Shown here: piece by piece, positions 10,961-22,475 of the stretch | Layout: each line of letters opens with the position of its first letter | Position numbering within the stretch: the stretch's first letter is position 1 | Origin: Panaeolus papilionaceus | Lineage: Eukaryota; Basidiomycota; Agaricomycetes; Agaricales | Reading direction: 5' to 3' | Length of the DNA: 64,000 nt | Assembly (NCBI GenBank): GCA_015501605.1 | Contig: JADNRZ010000006.1 | Span: forward strand, 558,001 to 622,000 | The notes under the pieces: model-generated | Told to the model about the DNA's origin: nothing | Database searches by the model: none | Seen by the model: the letters and a program-made list of their open reading frames with translations, nothing else | Position numbers and translations under genes: made by a program

Positions 10961-13900
10961 ATGAGTCTACTTCGACTCCAGTCCTTGCGGACTGGAAGTA
11001 TCGCTCGACCGTGTATTCGATCTTTCTCAACGTCTAGGGTCGCTGCAATTGCCCTATCGAAACCTCTTCGAGCTGTTGCTGCTCCAGCCGTCGGTTCATA
11101 TGCCCCAAAGGATGGCGAGCATGTTCTAAATTCCCCGTCCGAGCTTGCTAGAAAAATCTCAGCAAAAGTTCTCCCCAAGCTACCAAGACCAGATGTCAAA
11201 CGTGTCGTTGTCGTTGGTAGTGGTGGTTTGAGTATTGGCCAGGCTGGGGAATTCGACTATTCTGGTTCTCAGGCACTCAAGGCCCTTAGCGAAGAGGGTG
11301 TTGAAGCTATTTTGATCAATCCCAACATCGCGACATGGCAAACATCACATCAACTGGCATCTGAGGTTTATTTCTTGCCCATTACTGCCGACTATGTCGC
11401 GTATGTTTTGGAGAAGGAACGACCAGACGGTATCTTGCTTACGTTCGGAGGACAGAGTGCCCTGAATGTCGGTATTGCACTAGATAAAATGGGTGTACTC
11501 GAGCGGTTAGGCGTCAAGGTTTTGGGAACACCGATCAGGACTCTAGAGGTTTCCGAAGATCGTGACCTCTTTGTGCAAGCTCTGAAAGGTATGCATATCA
11601 TTCTTATTTAGCTGTGATATTTTCTTCTTCGTGTCAATGACTAACAAGAAATCATTAGAAATCGACATCCCAGTTGCTCAGTCGACAGCTGTCTCTTCGG
11701 TCAATGCCGCGCTGGAAGCGGCAGAGAAAATTGGTTACCCTGTTATTTTGCGGTCTGCGTTTACCCTCGGAGGTCTTGGCTCTGGTTTTGCGAACAACCC
11801 CGATGAGCTTCGTGATCTTTCGGCTAAATCCCTCAGCCTTAGTCCTCAGGTTTTGATTGAACGTAGCATGAAAGGCTGGAAGGAATTGGAATACGAAGTT
11901 GTTCGAGATGGTGCAGATGTAAGTCGCGTCCTATTTTTAGATTCGCCTTGTCCGTCTGACATTTCGTCATTGCAGAACACGATCATTTGCTGCAACATGG
12001 AAAACTTCGACCCGCTTGGCACGCACACTGGAGACTCTATTGTCGTTGCACCTTCACAAACGCTTCCGGATGATGAATACCACATGCTTCGAAGCGCGGC
12101 TCTCAAAACTATCAGGCATCTTGGTGTCGTTGGCGAATGCAACATCCAGTACGCTCTCAACCCCAACTCGAAGGAATATTGTGTTATTGAGGTCAATGCT
12201 CGGTACGTCGAATGCAAAGTCATTTTTAATCATTACTAACATTCTCTCAAATCATGGTTTTTTAGTCTGAGTCGCTCTAGGTACGTTTTCTGAGATTTCT
12301 TGAAATGTGTAGCACTCAAGTACTTTGCAGCGCCCTTGCATCCAAAGCTACCGGCTACCCTCTTGCTTACACTGCTGCCAAAATTGCCCTCGGACACACC
12401 CTTCCTGAATTGCCCAATGCTGTCACTAAAACCACTACGGCATGCTTCGAACCATCCTTGGATTATATCGTTACCAAGATCCCTAAGTGGGATCTTGCTA
12501 AATTCTCGTCGCAAGTCAACCGGGAAGTCGGTTCATCCATGAAGTCTGTCGGTGAAGTTATGGCAATCGGTCGCACCTTCGAGGAAAGTTTGCAAAAGGC
12601 AATTCGTCAAGTCGATCCTCGCTGGAAGGGCTTTGAGGTCGTCATCGAACCAAAGGACCTGGATCATGCCCTGACCCATCCCACTGATATGAGGTTGTTC
12701 GCTATCGCCTATGCCATGTATAAGAAGGACTACACCGTTGATCACCTCCACGACCTTACCAAGATTGACAAGGTATGATTGCACCATGTAATCTTTTGTC
12801 GGGTTGCTTACACATACTCTCTACGCAGTGGTATCTGTACAAGATTGACAACATCGTGCAGACGCATCGTGCGCTCAAGGCTGCTGGTTCCATTGAGAAG
12901 ATTGATCACGAACTCTTGAAGCGCGCCAAGTGCATGGGCTTTGCTGATGCTCAAATCGCGGACCTCGTCGGTGCCACTGAAAACGTCGTTCGCGCTTACC
13001 GCAAGTCCCTCGGAATCACGCCATATGTCAAACGTATCGATACACTCGCTGCTGAATACCCTGCGCACACTAACTATCTTTACACGACCTACAACGCTTC
13101 CGAGCATGATGTCGAGTTTGATGAACATGGCACTATGGTCCTCGGAAGTGGTGTATACAGGATCGGAAGTAGCGTGGAATTCGATTGGTGCGCCGTTACA
13201 TGTGCTCGTAAGCTTAGGGATATGGGCAAGAAGACTGTCATGATCAACTATAACCCCGAAACAGTCTCTACCGATTTCGATGAGGCTGACCGCTTATACT
13301 TCGAGGAACTGGGATATGAACGTGTTATGGATATCTACGAGTTGGAGCAGGCTCAGGGTGTTGTTGTCAGTGTTGGAGGTGCGCCTGTCCCAACATTCAT
13401 ATTTTTCAACTCATCTTATATCTGCTCAGGACAACTCCCTCAAAACATTGCTCTTCGCTTGAAGGAAACTGGCGTCAATGTGCTTGGTACCGACCCAGCT
13501 CAGATTGATACCGCTGAAGACCGTCACAAGTTCTCGTCTGTATTGGACAAGATTGGCGTTGACCAACCCGAGTGGACTGAAGCCACATCTCTTGAAGCTG
13601 CTAAGGAGTTCGCTAGGAAAGTCACGTAAGTACTTCGTGTCAGCGGTTGATAAGCAGTTATCTGATGTTACCCAGCTACCCTGTCCTCATTCGTCCTTCA
13701 TATGTCCTCTCGGGTGCTGCAATGAACGTTGTCTATGAGGAAGCTGATCTCGAGTACAACCTCTCTGCCGCTGCCTCAGTTTCTCCCCTTCACCCCGTCG
13801 TCATTACAAAGTTCATTGATGGGGCACAAGAGATTGACGTTGACGCTGTTGCCTACGAGGGCAAGCTCCTGGTTCACGCTGTTTCTGAACACGTCGAGAA

Positions 13901-14899
13901 CGCAGGGGTCCACTCTGGTGATGCTACCCTGGTTCTTCCTCCTTACTCTCTCCCGGAAGGAGACATGGATCGTCTGAAAGTTATCGCTGAAAAGGTTGCT
14001 GCCGCTTTCGAGATTTCCGGACCTTTCAACATGCAGATCATCAGAAAGCCTACCGAGGAACCAGATGCCGAAGCTGAGCTCAAAGTCATCGAATGCAACC
14101 TTCGTGCCTCCCGCTCCTTCCCCTTCGTCTCTAAGGTTCTCGGACACAACTTCATTGATACCGCCACCTCTGCCATCGTCGGCCACGAGGTTCCCGAACC
14201 CATCGACCTCATGAAGGAACCCCGCGACTATACCTCAATCAAGGTTGCCCAATTCTCCTGGACTCGTCTTGGAGGGGCCGATCCTTTCCTTGGGGTTGAA
14301 ATGGCCAGCACAGGTGAAGTCGCAAGTTTCGGCAAAGACATCCATGAAGCATACTGGGCATCCCTCCTCAGCACCACTGGCTTCAAGGTCCCTCAGGCTG
14401 GCAGCGGTGTCCTCATTGGCGGTGACATCTCCAAACCTGAAATGGTTTCCATCTCTAAACAGCTCACCGAGCTCGGCTTCAAGCTCTACTGCTCATCGCC
14501 CGTCGTCGAAGAGTTCCTCAACAACATCCCCTATATCACGGCTAAGAGGATTTTCTTCCCCAAGGCTGATAAGAGAAAGCTTCGCATGGTATTCGATGAG
14601 TACGAGATCCAGTGTGTGATCAACTTGGCCAAGTCCCGAGGTGTTGACTTCGTCGACGAGGACTATGTTGCCCGCAGGTAAGTCTAAAAGTGTTGGTCTT
14701 CTGAAGATTTCGTTGACGTGCCTTTTATAGGAATGCTGTCGATTTCGGCCTTCCTCTCCTTAACAACGCCAAGACTGCCCAACTCTTTGTCGAGTCCTTG
14801 GCCAAGAAGCTGCCACAAGGTGGATTGCGCGGATATACTGAAGGCCGTATCCCTTCAGAAGTTCGCTCATGGCGAGAATTCGTCGGCAAACGAGCATAA
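10961..14899 (+). CDS. CPA2: Carbamoyl-phosphate synthase, arginine-specific, large subunit, mitochondrial
   Basis: Exons 10961-11588, 11659-11918, 11976-12202, 12266-12280 (15 nt), 12331-12772, 12829-13378, 13430-13625, 13676-14677 and 14731-14899. The protein makes carbamoyl phosphate from ammonia, bicarbonate and ATP, with glutamine hydrolysis done by a separate small subunit not in this window. The N-terminus ([19 protein letters not shown]) is a typical mitochondrial presequence. Two ATP-grasp halves are present: the first starts at [20 protein letters not shown] with [13 protein letters not shown], the second contains [19 protein letters not shown] and [15 protein letters not shown]-terminal MGS-like allosteric domain ends at GKRA. 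There is no fused glutaminase or aspartate transcarbamylase, so this is the arginine enzyme, not the pyrimidine one. The intron at 13379-13429 is 51 nt and has no stop, so its retention would insert 17 residues. Confidence 0.96.
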
Positions 14900-15136
14900 A
14901 ATGGAGTTTGGTGTGCTACTCATCGTCGACTGGACTACATTTTTCACAAGTCAAAACTCTTTCATTTAAATTCTTGACATCTTTCTGCTACCATTAATCT
15001 AATCTGGGTATCATTTCAAGACTGCGGTCCAAATCAAGTGTTTTCTTATTACCGTGTACATTCATATACAAGACAAGATCTATAGATGATTTTCTGTGTT
15101 TTTGGGATCGGGAAGTTGTGAGGGATGTTACGTGGT

Positions 15137-16877
15137 TTAAGATATGCAGGCAGTTGTGAAGTCATTTGGCGAGCATAGGTTTTTAAGGTCAAGTTCAGTC
15201 GGTTTACCATCGCGAGATGTGTCGAGGGCCAATATAGGTCGGTCAAGCGCAAACTTCGCAATTAGGTCGGGTGCTAACTTGTCCTCCAGGAGGTCAACAA
15301 CCAGGCGGCCAATCACAGGGAGGAACTGCGAACCAACTTGAAGTAAGCAGGGACTTAGCAGAAGAACATCAATGCCTTTGAAGTGTACCTTGTAAGCATG
15401 TCCGCTTCCTGCTGTCGCAAGGATAAGTGACTTATCTCCTGGATAACGTCCAATGACCCAATCCCCGTCAGGCGAGTCGTTATACCTTTTGTTTGGGTCT
15501 CAACGCTCTTAAGATTTCAGCTCATGGAGTACACAAGATCTTACCAGCACACTCTTGTCCCAGATATGGGCATCATTGCAAGCTCCGGATACAAATCTTT
15601 GAGGTATTTCCGGAGATCTTGGAGGGCATCCTTCGGAATGTACAAGCCATCGTTGGGATGTGAAACCAGTGTTCGTGGAGTGGATATCAACCCATTGGCC
15701 TCATCAGCATGTGTGTAACCCGCAGCATGGATTGCTAATTTGACAACATGCTGGTCATTGGGCTGAACCCCACGTCGCAAAACTTCTTCGTACATCAGTT
15801 CACGTGGAACACGACCAATAGACTTACAGGAAATATATAGAACCCTGTGCTGAAATCAAGGACAACTGGGCAGTCTTTGTAAGTTCGTGCCTCCGCTTCA
15901 GAAAGCTGAATCATGGCTAAGCATTGGCTATCATCGCGGAGTTCAGTGTCTCAAAATATCACCATGCCGATGCGAATGAAATACGATACCCTGTCGCAAG
16001 ACACATGTGCCTCAAATCAAGCTCTGGAAAATTCGATGGAGTCCATGAACCCGTGGCGATAATAACCAGACCTGCTGAGTAGTTGCTCCCGTCTGCGCAG
16101 GACACCCCACTCACGCTCCCATCCCCACACCGAATAATACCACACACTCGTTTGCCAGTTAGGAACTTTCCGCCAAGGGCGCGGACACGCGAGATAAGCC
16201 GTGAAAGGCCTTTTCCAGCATTAGCCCATCCACCATCACAGTTGAGATACCCAGTGCGGTTTTCTAAGCCTGATAGAGGCACTCCCGTCGGGAAAACGGC
16301 AGCTATCTCATCAGCGGTGTTTAGCAGCTCGATGTCAGCACCAGATGCCAAATCATTCTTGTATGCTTCGTCTGCGTACGCATCACCCCGGTCTGAGGAG
16401 CCCAAGACAAGCACTCCGGATCTTAAGGCGTCAAAAAATCAATACAGGTATGTAAGTCATGTTGGTCAGTGGGAGTGGAGAAAGAATAAAATAGCCTGGG
16501 TCGGATCTTGACTTACTCCTGATAAGAGTCACCCCAAAATTCAGTGTCCTTCCACGCCTCTATAGCTTCCCTTGCCAGCTGTGTATAGAACGAGTCCGCA
16601 TAAGAAGACCTTACAACTGTAAATACAGTGAGAGCATAATATTAGTTGTTCTCTCGAGAATGTCGCAGGAGAGGAGACAAGGTGACGAAATTGCACAACT
16701 GTGAATATGCTTACTGCGGTTAATATCGTTGCTTGCAGCATCTGGCGCCGGTAGGGTCTCTGATCTGTCCAGTATGGCTACATTATGGTAACCTCGTTGG
16801 ATGAGCTCGAATGCTGTCGAAACACCGAAACACCCAGCTCCAATAATAATGATATTAGCGTCTTTTGGTAAAGACAT
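15137..16877 (-). CDS. FAD-dependent amine oxidase of the sarcosine/saccharopine/fructosyl-amino-acid oxidase group
   Basis: A multi-exon gene starting MSLPKDANIIIIGAGCFG, which is the dinucleotide-binding GxGxxG motif for FAD at the very N-terminus (DAO family). Further blocks include SGVLVLGSSDRG, a substrate-domain stretch with FPTGVPLSGLENRTGYLN, and IIATGSWTP (second FAD contact). After splicing, TRVCWYNDSPDGDWVIG holds the Cys expected to bind flavin covalently in monomeric sarcosine oxidase relatives, followed by ATAGSGHAYKFLPVIGR. The family oxidises secondary amines and makes hydrogen peroxide, usually in peroxisomes. The C-terminus here ends TACIS, not a classical SKL signal. The exact substrate (sarcosine, saccharopine, pipecolate or fructosyl amino acid) cannot be told from sequence. 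The gene is convergent with the carbamoyl-phosphate synthase gene. Confidence 0.85.
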
Positions 16878-17782
16878 GGTTGTGGTAGAAGCCGAACGTA
16901 TGTATACAGGAAAGCAACCGAAGCGCGACAAGAATAGATATGGAGTCTGAATGCGATGCTGAATTCACACTGGTTGATTGCCTTGGTCTTCACAGCGATG
17001 CTGTGCAAGAAGACGGCTTCCTAAAACTTGAAGACATGTACCATGCTGCTCACATGCCACAGTAGATGTAAATTCCTGAAGAAAGTCACCAGGTAGTCTA
17101 GGGTTTCATACTTGAGTTGTCCACCCGAGATGACCTAGAAGCATGGGTTACATTGGATTCAAAGGGAAAAAATGACGACATTTAATTATAACGCCATGTA
17201 CATAGGTATTGGAGACTTGACCCATCACATATGTATGAGTTGTGGCGATGTGGTCGGTCACGGTGTGGTTCTACATCCACTTTAAGTTTTTCGGTTCCAT
17301 GCATAGTTCGAGAAAAACCTAACAATACAAAAAGCTAAGGTCACTCCTAGTAGTATAGTATCGTTAAAATGGCGCGTTAGCAGTATTGTGGATCAAAGCG
17401 ACACATGCATTATTTACTTAGAAGTATGGTTGTTAGACCACTATTAATCACCGAGGATTTGATGTGATAGGAATAGACGCTGGTTTCTCACATTATCGCT
17501 CGGAGCTGAGGCAAGGCGACATCACTGGATCTACGTTTTTCAGACAGTAGTAGTCCTCGATGGGGTTTGTAGTACATCGAATGTGGGTCTCTCCAAATAT
17601 TATCCGAAGCAAAAGATGCTATTCCACAAATTCTAGGCTGGTACAATGCAAAGATGAGAGTCGGTAATACATACATAGTGCTTAAAGTTAAATATCCAGG
17701 ATTACTGATTAGGACTATAGTAAGAAGGCTAAGAAGCCGAGATATATGTAGGTATATATATTATTGTATAAGGTCAGACTGT
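16878..17782. other. Intergenic region, nothing recognised
   Basis: About 900 bp between the start of the amine oxidase and the stop of phenylalanine ammonia-lyase. It is A/T-rich with short frames only. It should contain the oxidase promoter and the 3' end of the lyase transcript. Confidence 0.5.
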
Positions 17783-20443
17783 TCAAAGAGAAGCGAAGAG
17801 GTTGACGATGATAGGCTGCAATTTGCCGTCACGGATCGCCTGAGAGAAATTGCGTCAGTCATAAGTTACGTGAACGAACACGATAAGCTGATAATACACA
17901 CCTCATGGATCACGGACACATTTTGCCCCACAGTCTGCTCCTCGACTCCCAGACCCTTAGAGAATCGATGATAATTTTCTGATCCATGCATCTTGATGCC
18001 CAACCCGATGCGAACGAATTCGTACACAGGCTTGGTTTTGTTGAGGAATGGGCTGGCAGGTCCAGGTCCACGGGCCCCAGAAAGATAATCTCGGCGAAGT
18101 TCATCCAGCAACGATGTCAAACGTTCAGCGACGCGAGCCCGGAATGAGGGGATGGCCGTCAGCATGGTGCTGACAGACTCAGCACGGGTATAAGAAGGCC
18201 CTGTGAAGAAATCGAGGAGGCAGGTCGTGCTCGATGCGGCAACCTTGTGCATCCGTTCGGCGGCATCCATGGTGCTTGTCGCATCGAATGTATCGCACAT
18301 GATGGCCATCAACTTCGATTGCAAGCTTAGGCCTTGAGCTTCAGAGAGACCAGAAGCGAACGAGCTCGAGAATTCTTCTGCAACGATCTTATTCAAACCC
18401 TCGTAGAACTCGTACTGGAGAGCCCTGAGGTCAAGAGCTGAGCATGTATAAGATTAGCTCGAGTCAAGATTCTTGCAGTGTATATTCATACCTTGGCAGA
18501 GTGTGTACAAGTAAGATGAGATCAGGATTGAGAGAACTTCCAGAGAGTTAATAGTTGCGCGTGCAGAAATCAAAGCCAAGGAGCTGTATAACGATCAGAA
18601 ATGGAATTCAGGACACCCCAAATTTCACTCACTTGACGGCCTGGTTATGCATCTCAGCAGATTGGATGTGGGTTGAAACTGGGTTGGCCAGGTATCCGAG
18701 CTCAGCGACGTATGCAGCGGAGGCAATATCAATGCCTTTTGCATGATAATTTAGGGATGGGTCAGTTGCTGCAAGGGATGGAGGAAGTCCGCGGTTCATC
18801 GCAGGGTTAATGAGCTCTGCACATTGACCGAAGAGAATCTTTCCGAGATGATGAAGGCTGAGACGAGTCTTCTCCATTGTGTTAGTGACGGACATGGCCT
18901 GGAAATTTCCTCCGTGATGAACATGGCCCGTTTCGCCGTCAATGAGGGGGTTGTCAGTAGCTAGGAGACTGTCAGAGACAGAACTATAAAAATGTAGTTG
19001 AGGCTTACTTGAATTGCATTCAATTGTAATAGTCTTGAGGGACTGAATGAGGTCTTCGACCTGAGGCCCAATAAACTGGGGTGCAGTCCTTAGCGGGTAA
19101 CGATCCTGACGAAGAGTACCCTCATCTTCGGCAATAGTGACTTCTTCTTCGTGAGTGGTTGCAAATTTGCTTCCCTCGAGGAGATTCCATATGTTCTTGG
19201 CTGTTTCAATCTAAAAAAATGGCGTCAGAACCTGTTGTGGATTAGGAGGACAGGGGCATACCTGTCCAGGATGGGGGCGAGCGGTGATGCTAATGAATGG
19301 ATCGAATGAAGCGCGGGTACCAGCCAAAGCTTCCGTTCCCATTGCCGTGCATACTTGTGAAAGCAATGTGAGATGAACGGCTTCGTTGAGGGCGAGAGCG
19401 GCAACAGAAGTGGAGAAAGCAGTGCCATTCAAAATACCGAGATGCTCTTTTGATGCAAGGGGAATTGGGTCGATATTGTGGGCTTCAAGTGCCTTGACGG
19501 AGGATACAATTTGTCGTGCACCAAAGGCTGCAGGACCATCGAAAACTCTGATGGAGGGGTTTCCAATCAAGGTACCAGCAATGTAGGACAACGGGGAGAG
19601 ATCTGGATTACGAGAGAGGTATTATGAGCATACAGTAGATGATGATGAAATATTGTAACCCTACCTCCAGATGCAGAGATAGTACCTCGTAGAGGTACGA
19701 GAGGAGTGATGTTGGCACGAAGAAGTTCATTCATCTTTTCAATGAGCTCGTATCGAACACCAGAGTGGCCACGGATCAGCGAGTTCATGCGGATCAGAAT
19801 AGCACCTCGGACCCATGCTTCGGGCATGCTCGTCGAGTTGAGAGGGTCCTGAAGCGGCAACACTTCTAGAGGTGCTGATGATGATGGGAGGACGCCACTT
19901 TGTTGGTGTTGCAACAAGGCATTTCCTAGGAGGATAGGCTGATCTGTACGGGTATCTGCGCTTCCGCCGAACCCCGTGGAGACACCATAAACGCTCAAAC
20001 CGGCGTCGATCTTGTCTACGATGACCTTGCGGCTTTTGTTGATTTTGGAGAGGACAGAAGCAGAGGAATCGAGAGTGATGGGTGCATTATATCGGGCAGC
20101 GGCTGCAACACCAGCAATTGAGAGATTTTGCCCATCGACGGTAACTGCTTTGCCATTCCTTTAATTATAGTTTAAGCAAGGGTTCCGTTGAAACTATTTG
20201 TCCAACTTACTTGTACTCTTCTAGTTCCTTGAAGGAACGAACAAATTCTTCGACCAAAGCTGTCGAGCGTGGGCGAGCTTGAATGATCTTTGAGCCGCGA
20301 CGGGCAGGGATAGGGCGGGCTGAATCGATTTCAGTCTTCGAGGTAGCAAGCAGTACTTTGCCATCACGAATGACATAGCTAGTCAATGAAGCAGAGGAAG
20401 ATCTGCGGGGAGTGTTGCGTGTTTCTGACGATATGAGTGTCAT
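17783..20443 (-). CDS. PAL: Phenylalanine ammonia-lyase
   Basis: The enzyme converts phenylalanine to trans-cinnamate and ammonia. The start [14 protein letters not shown] is the first ATG after a TATA box. Visible family features, in order: [15 protein letters not shown] with the catalytic Tyr; [12 protein letters not shown], where the His-Gln pair sits at the selectivity position and matches fungal enzymes that also accept tyrosine; [15 protein letters not shown], whose Ala-Ser-Gly forms the MIO cofactor; [13 protein letters not shown]; and the [18 protein letters not shown] region. An intron interrupts the gene immediately after the MIO Ala-Ser-Gly, within the Asp codon. The last short exon encodes [15 protein letters not shown], near the usual fungal C-terminus. 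The protein is full length, with multiple introns of about 50-60 nt. In basidiomycetes PAL feeds phenylpropanoid and aromatic amino-acid catabolism. Confidence 0.95.
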
Positions 20444-20485
20444 GTCCAGATGATGTGTTGAAACTGTGAATAAGGAGGGTGGTGG

Positions 20486-20493
20486 TGAGTCAT
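20486..20493. promoter_or_regulatory. TGAGTCAT element in the PAL leader or core promoter
   Basis: TGAGTCAT, a Gcn4/AP-1-like sequence, lies 43-50 bp before the PAL start codon, between the TATA box and the ATG. The same 8-mer precedes the carbamoyl-phosphate synthase gene. It may fall inside the transcript, so function is uncertain. Confidence 0.35.
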
Positions 20494-20512
20494 TGGGATA
20501 ATTGAAGGAGGT

Positions 20513-20520
20513 CTTATATA
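20513..20520 (-). promoter_or_regulatory. TATA box of PAL
   Basis: On the minus strand the sequence reads TATATAAG, about 70 bp before the start codon at 20443. This would place transcription start roughly 40 bp before the ATG. A clean TATA box suggests a strongly inducible promoter. Confidence 0.65.
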
Positions 20521-21610
20521 CGGAGAACGCTGTTCTGTCCAAGGTCAAGTTTTGATGAAACGCACAGGTTGCTTTAGATTTAGATTTCCATTTCAAGATT
20601 CGGCGATTTAGGATTCCACATGTCCCTTGAAACCTCAAATCTTCACATTCACTTCGAATTCAATCTTTTCCAGTTATTTCTGTGTCAATCTTTCTGAAAT
20701 AGTTTATTTAGTATCTCTACTTTTCATTAAACATTATTTTACACTTACCAATATTCAACAACATATAATTTGTATGTTGCTTTTATCGTTGCTAGAAAGC
20801 TGTTGGAATGTGTAACCCGAGAGAAAAATGACTCGTTTCATCCTTCCATCCTGACCTTGACACACACAGCCGCATCTGCCGCATACCGCAGAACAACACT
20901 TACGCAATGATCTATTTTCACCACTAACGGTACGATAATCCTGATCCATATCCGCAGCTTTCGCATTATCTGTAATGATAATAAGCAGACAGGCACTGGC
21001 CTGAACCTGGGTCGAGAGAAAATAATTTGTCCATTATATCTCATCTGAGCGCGCCAACAGAATGTCACCATCGATAAATCTTTACGATGATCTGACGAGC
21101 TGGCGTCGTTGCCACATCATTGAACTTGAATCCAAGTTGCGTTCTGCGTGCTACACGGGACACTCGCAAGGTACAGGAAATTATCTCGGAGAGAAGAATA
21201 AGCATCATCAGTATCGGATAGAAATATCACCGACTTCAAGTTACTTCGAGTCTCCATTACTGTCGGGTCGTTGAGCAGCTGAAAGCTTTGGAAGATACGC
21301 CTAAGTCGGGCATCCGTGGAACATGTTTTCTCACAACTACGTGCCACTTGTAATCCGGGAGGCAGAGTCATTCACAGCCTCCGAAACTTTTTGTAAAGCG
21401 GATCGCATCATAGACTTGATTTTCTATTCGAGTCAGTCGAAGGAGGACTCAGAACAGAACGGATTGATCCTTGAAAGGCGCTGGTTATGTAAGCACCAAC
21501 AGGTGAAGAATGATTGTGGCAGTGTAACATTTGCTGAAGACCCTCTTCTGCTTTGATTAATACTATCTCCTTCACCTGTCATTTGATTTCATACCTGCAA
21601 CACAGCACCA
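20521..21610. other. Intergenic region between PAL and FCF1
   Basis: Divergent promoter region of about 1.1 kb. Short frames on both strands show no recognisable family and no splice-consistent gene. Confidence 0.5.
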
Positions 21611-22475
21611 ATGGTATTTTTTTAAATGCAATATCAAATACCACTAAATTCTAAGCAATTGAGTTAGGTTAAAGCTAAGCAAACTCGAAAATTTGCTGCC
21701 GTTAAGCGGATGCTCAACCCAAAGGACATCCGACTGTAGGACAAGACCTTGCATTGTCAGAGTCAGTGATTCACAGTCATACCTTTTTCTATAGGAAAGA
21801 AAACCAAATAAAGCAGAAAAAGAAGGAGGAAGCAGAAAAAGAAAAGGCAGTTCGTCGAGTGTAGGCAACACCACTTGAATTTTTCTTGTTCTTTGTACTG
21901 ACCTATCTCAGGCCTCAAGTAGCGTCGTCGTTATTCTTGGCACATAACACAGCACTTGTTCCCCCTTACCGCGTCCTCATTGATACCAATTTCATCAACT
22001 TCAGTTTGCAAAATAAACTTGAATTGATCAGCGGAATGATGGACTGTTTATATGCTAAATGTAACATTCCTTGCCGCGACACATTTTTACAAGAACTTAT
22101 GATTGGATTTTCAGGCATACCTTGTGTAACGGATTGCGTAATGGCTGAATTAGAAAAGTTGGGGCACCGTTACCGGGTTGCTCTTAGGTGCGCTTTTTGC
22201 TGTGCATCAGAATCACAGGTGCTAATTTACCATGTTTCTTCAATACTAGAGTTGCTCGTGATCCCCGTTTTGAAAGGCTAAAATGCTCACATACAGGCAC
22301 ATACGCTGATGATTGCCTCGTGCAACGAGTCACAGCTCACAAATGTTACATCGTCGCCACATGTGATAGGGAACTACGCCGTCGCATTCGACAAATCCCT
22401 GGTGTACCGCTGATGTACATTGTGAAAAGGCGATACGCCATTGAACGCTTGCCAGATCAAGGAGCTCCAAGCTGA
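21611..22475 (+). CDS. FCF1: FCF1/UTP24, PIN-domain nuclease of the small-subunit processome
   Basis: Exons 21611-21613, 21668-21735, 21795-21860, 21912-22060, 22115-22187 and 22250-22475. The first coding exon is only the ATG. The spliced start reads [17 protein letters not shown], the conserved FCF1 N-terminus. The PIN domain shows [12 protein letters not shown] (first catalytic Asp), [18 protein letters not shown] (Glu), [12 protein letters not shown] (Asp) and [15 protein letters not shown] (Asp), all metal-binding positions. The C-terminus [14 protein letters not shown] matches the family ending. FCF1 cleaves pre-rRNA during 18S maturation in the nucleolus. The 54-nt intron at 22061-22114 has no stop and is a multiple of three; the protein alignment shows it must be removed (YAKC then IPCVTD). 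Nearly every residue fits known orthologues. Confidence 0.96.

Noticed and set aside
13776..14212. Minus-strand frames in the carbamoyl-phosphate synthase gene
   Set aside because: They are shadows of a strongly conserved plus-strand coding exon.
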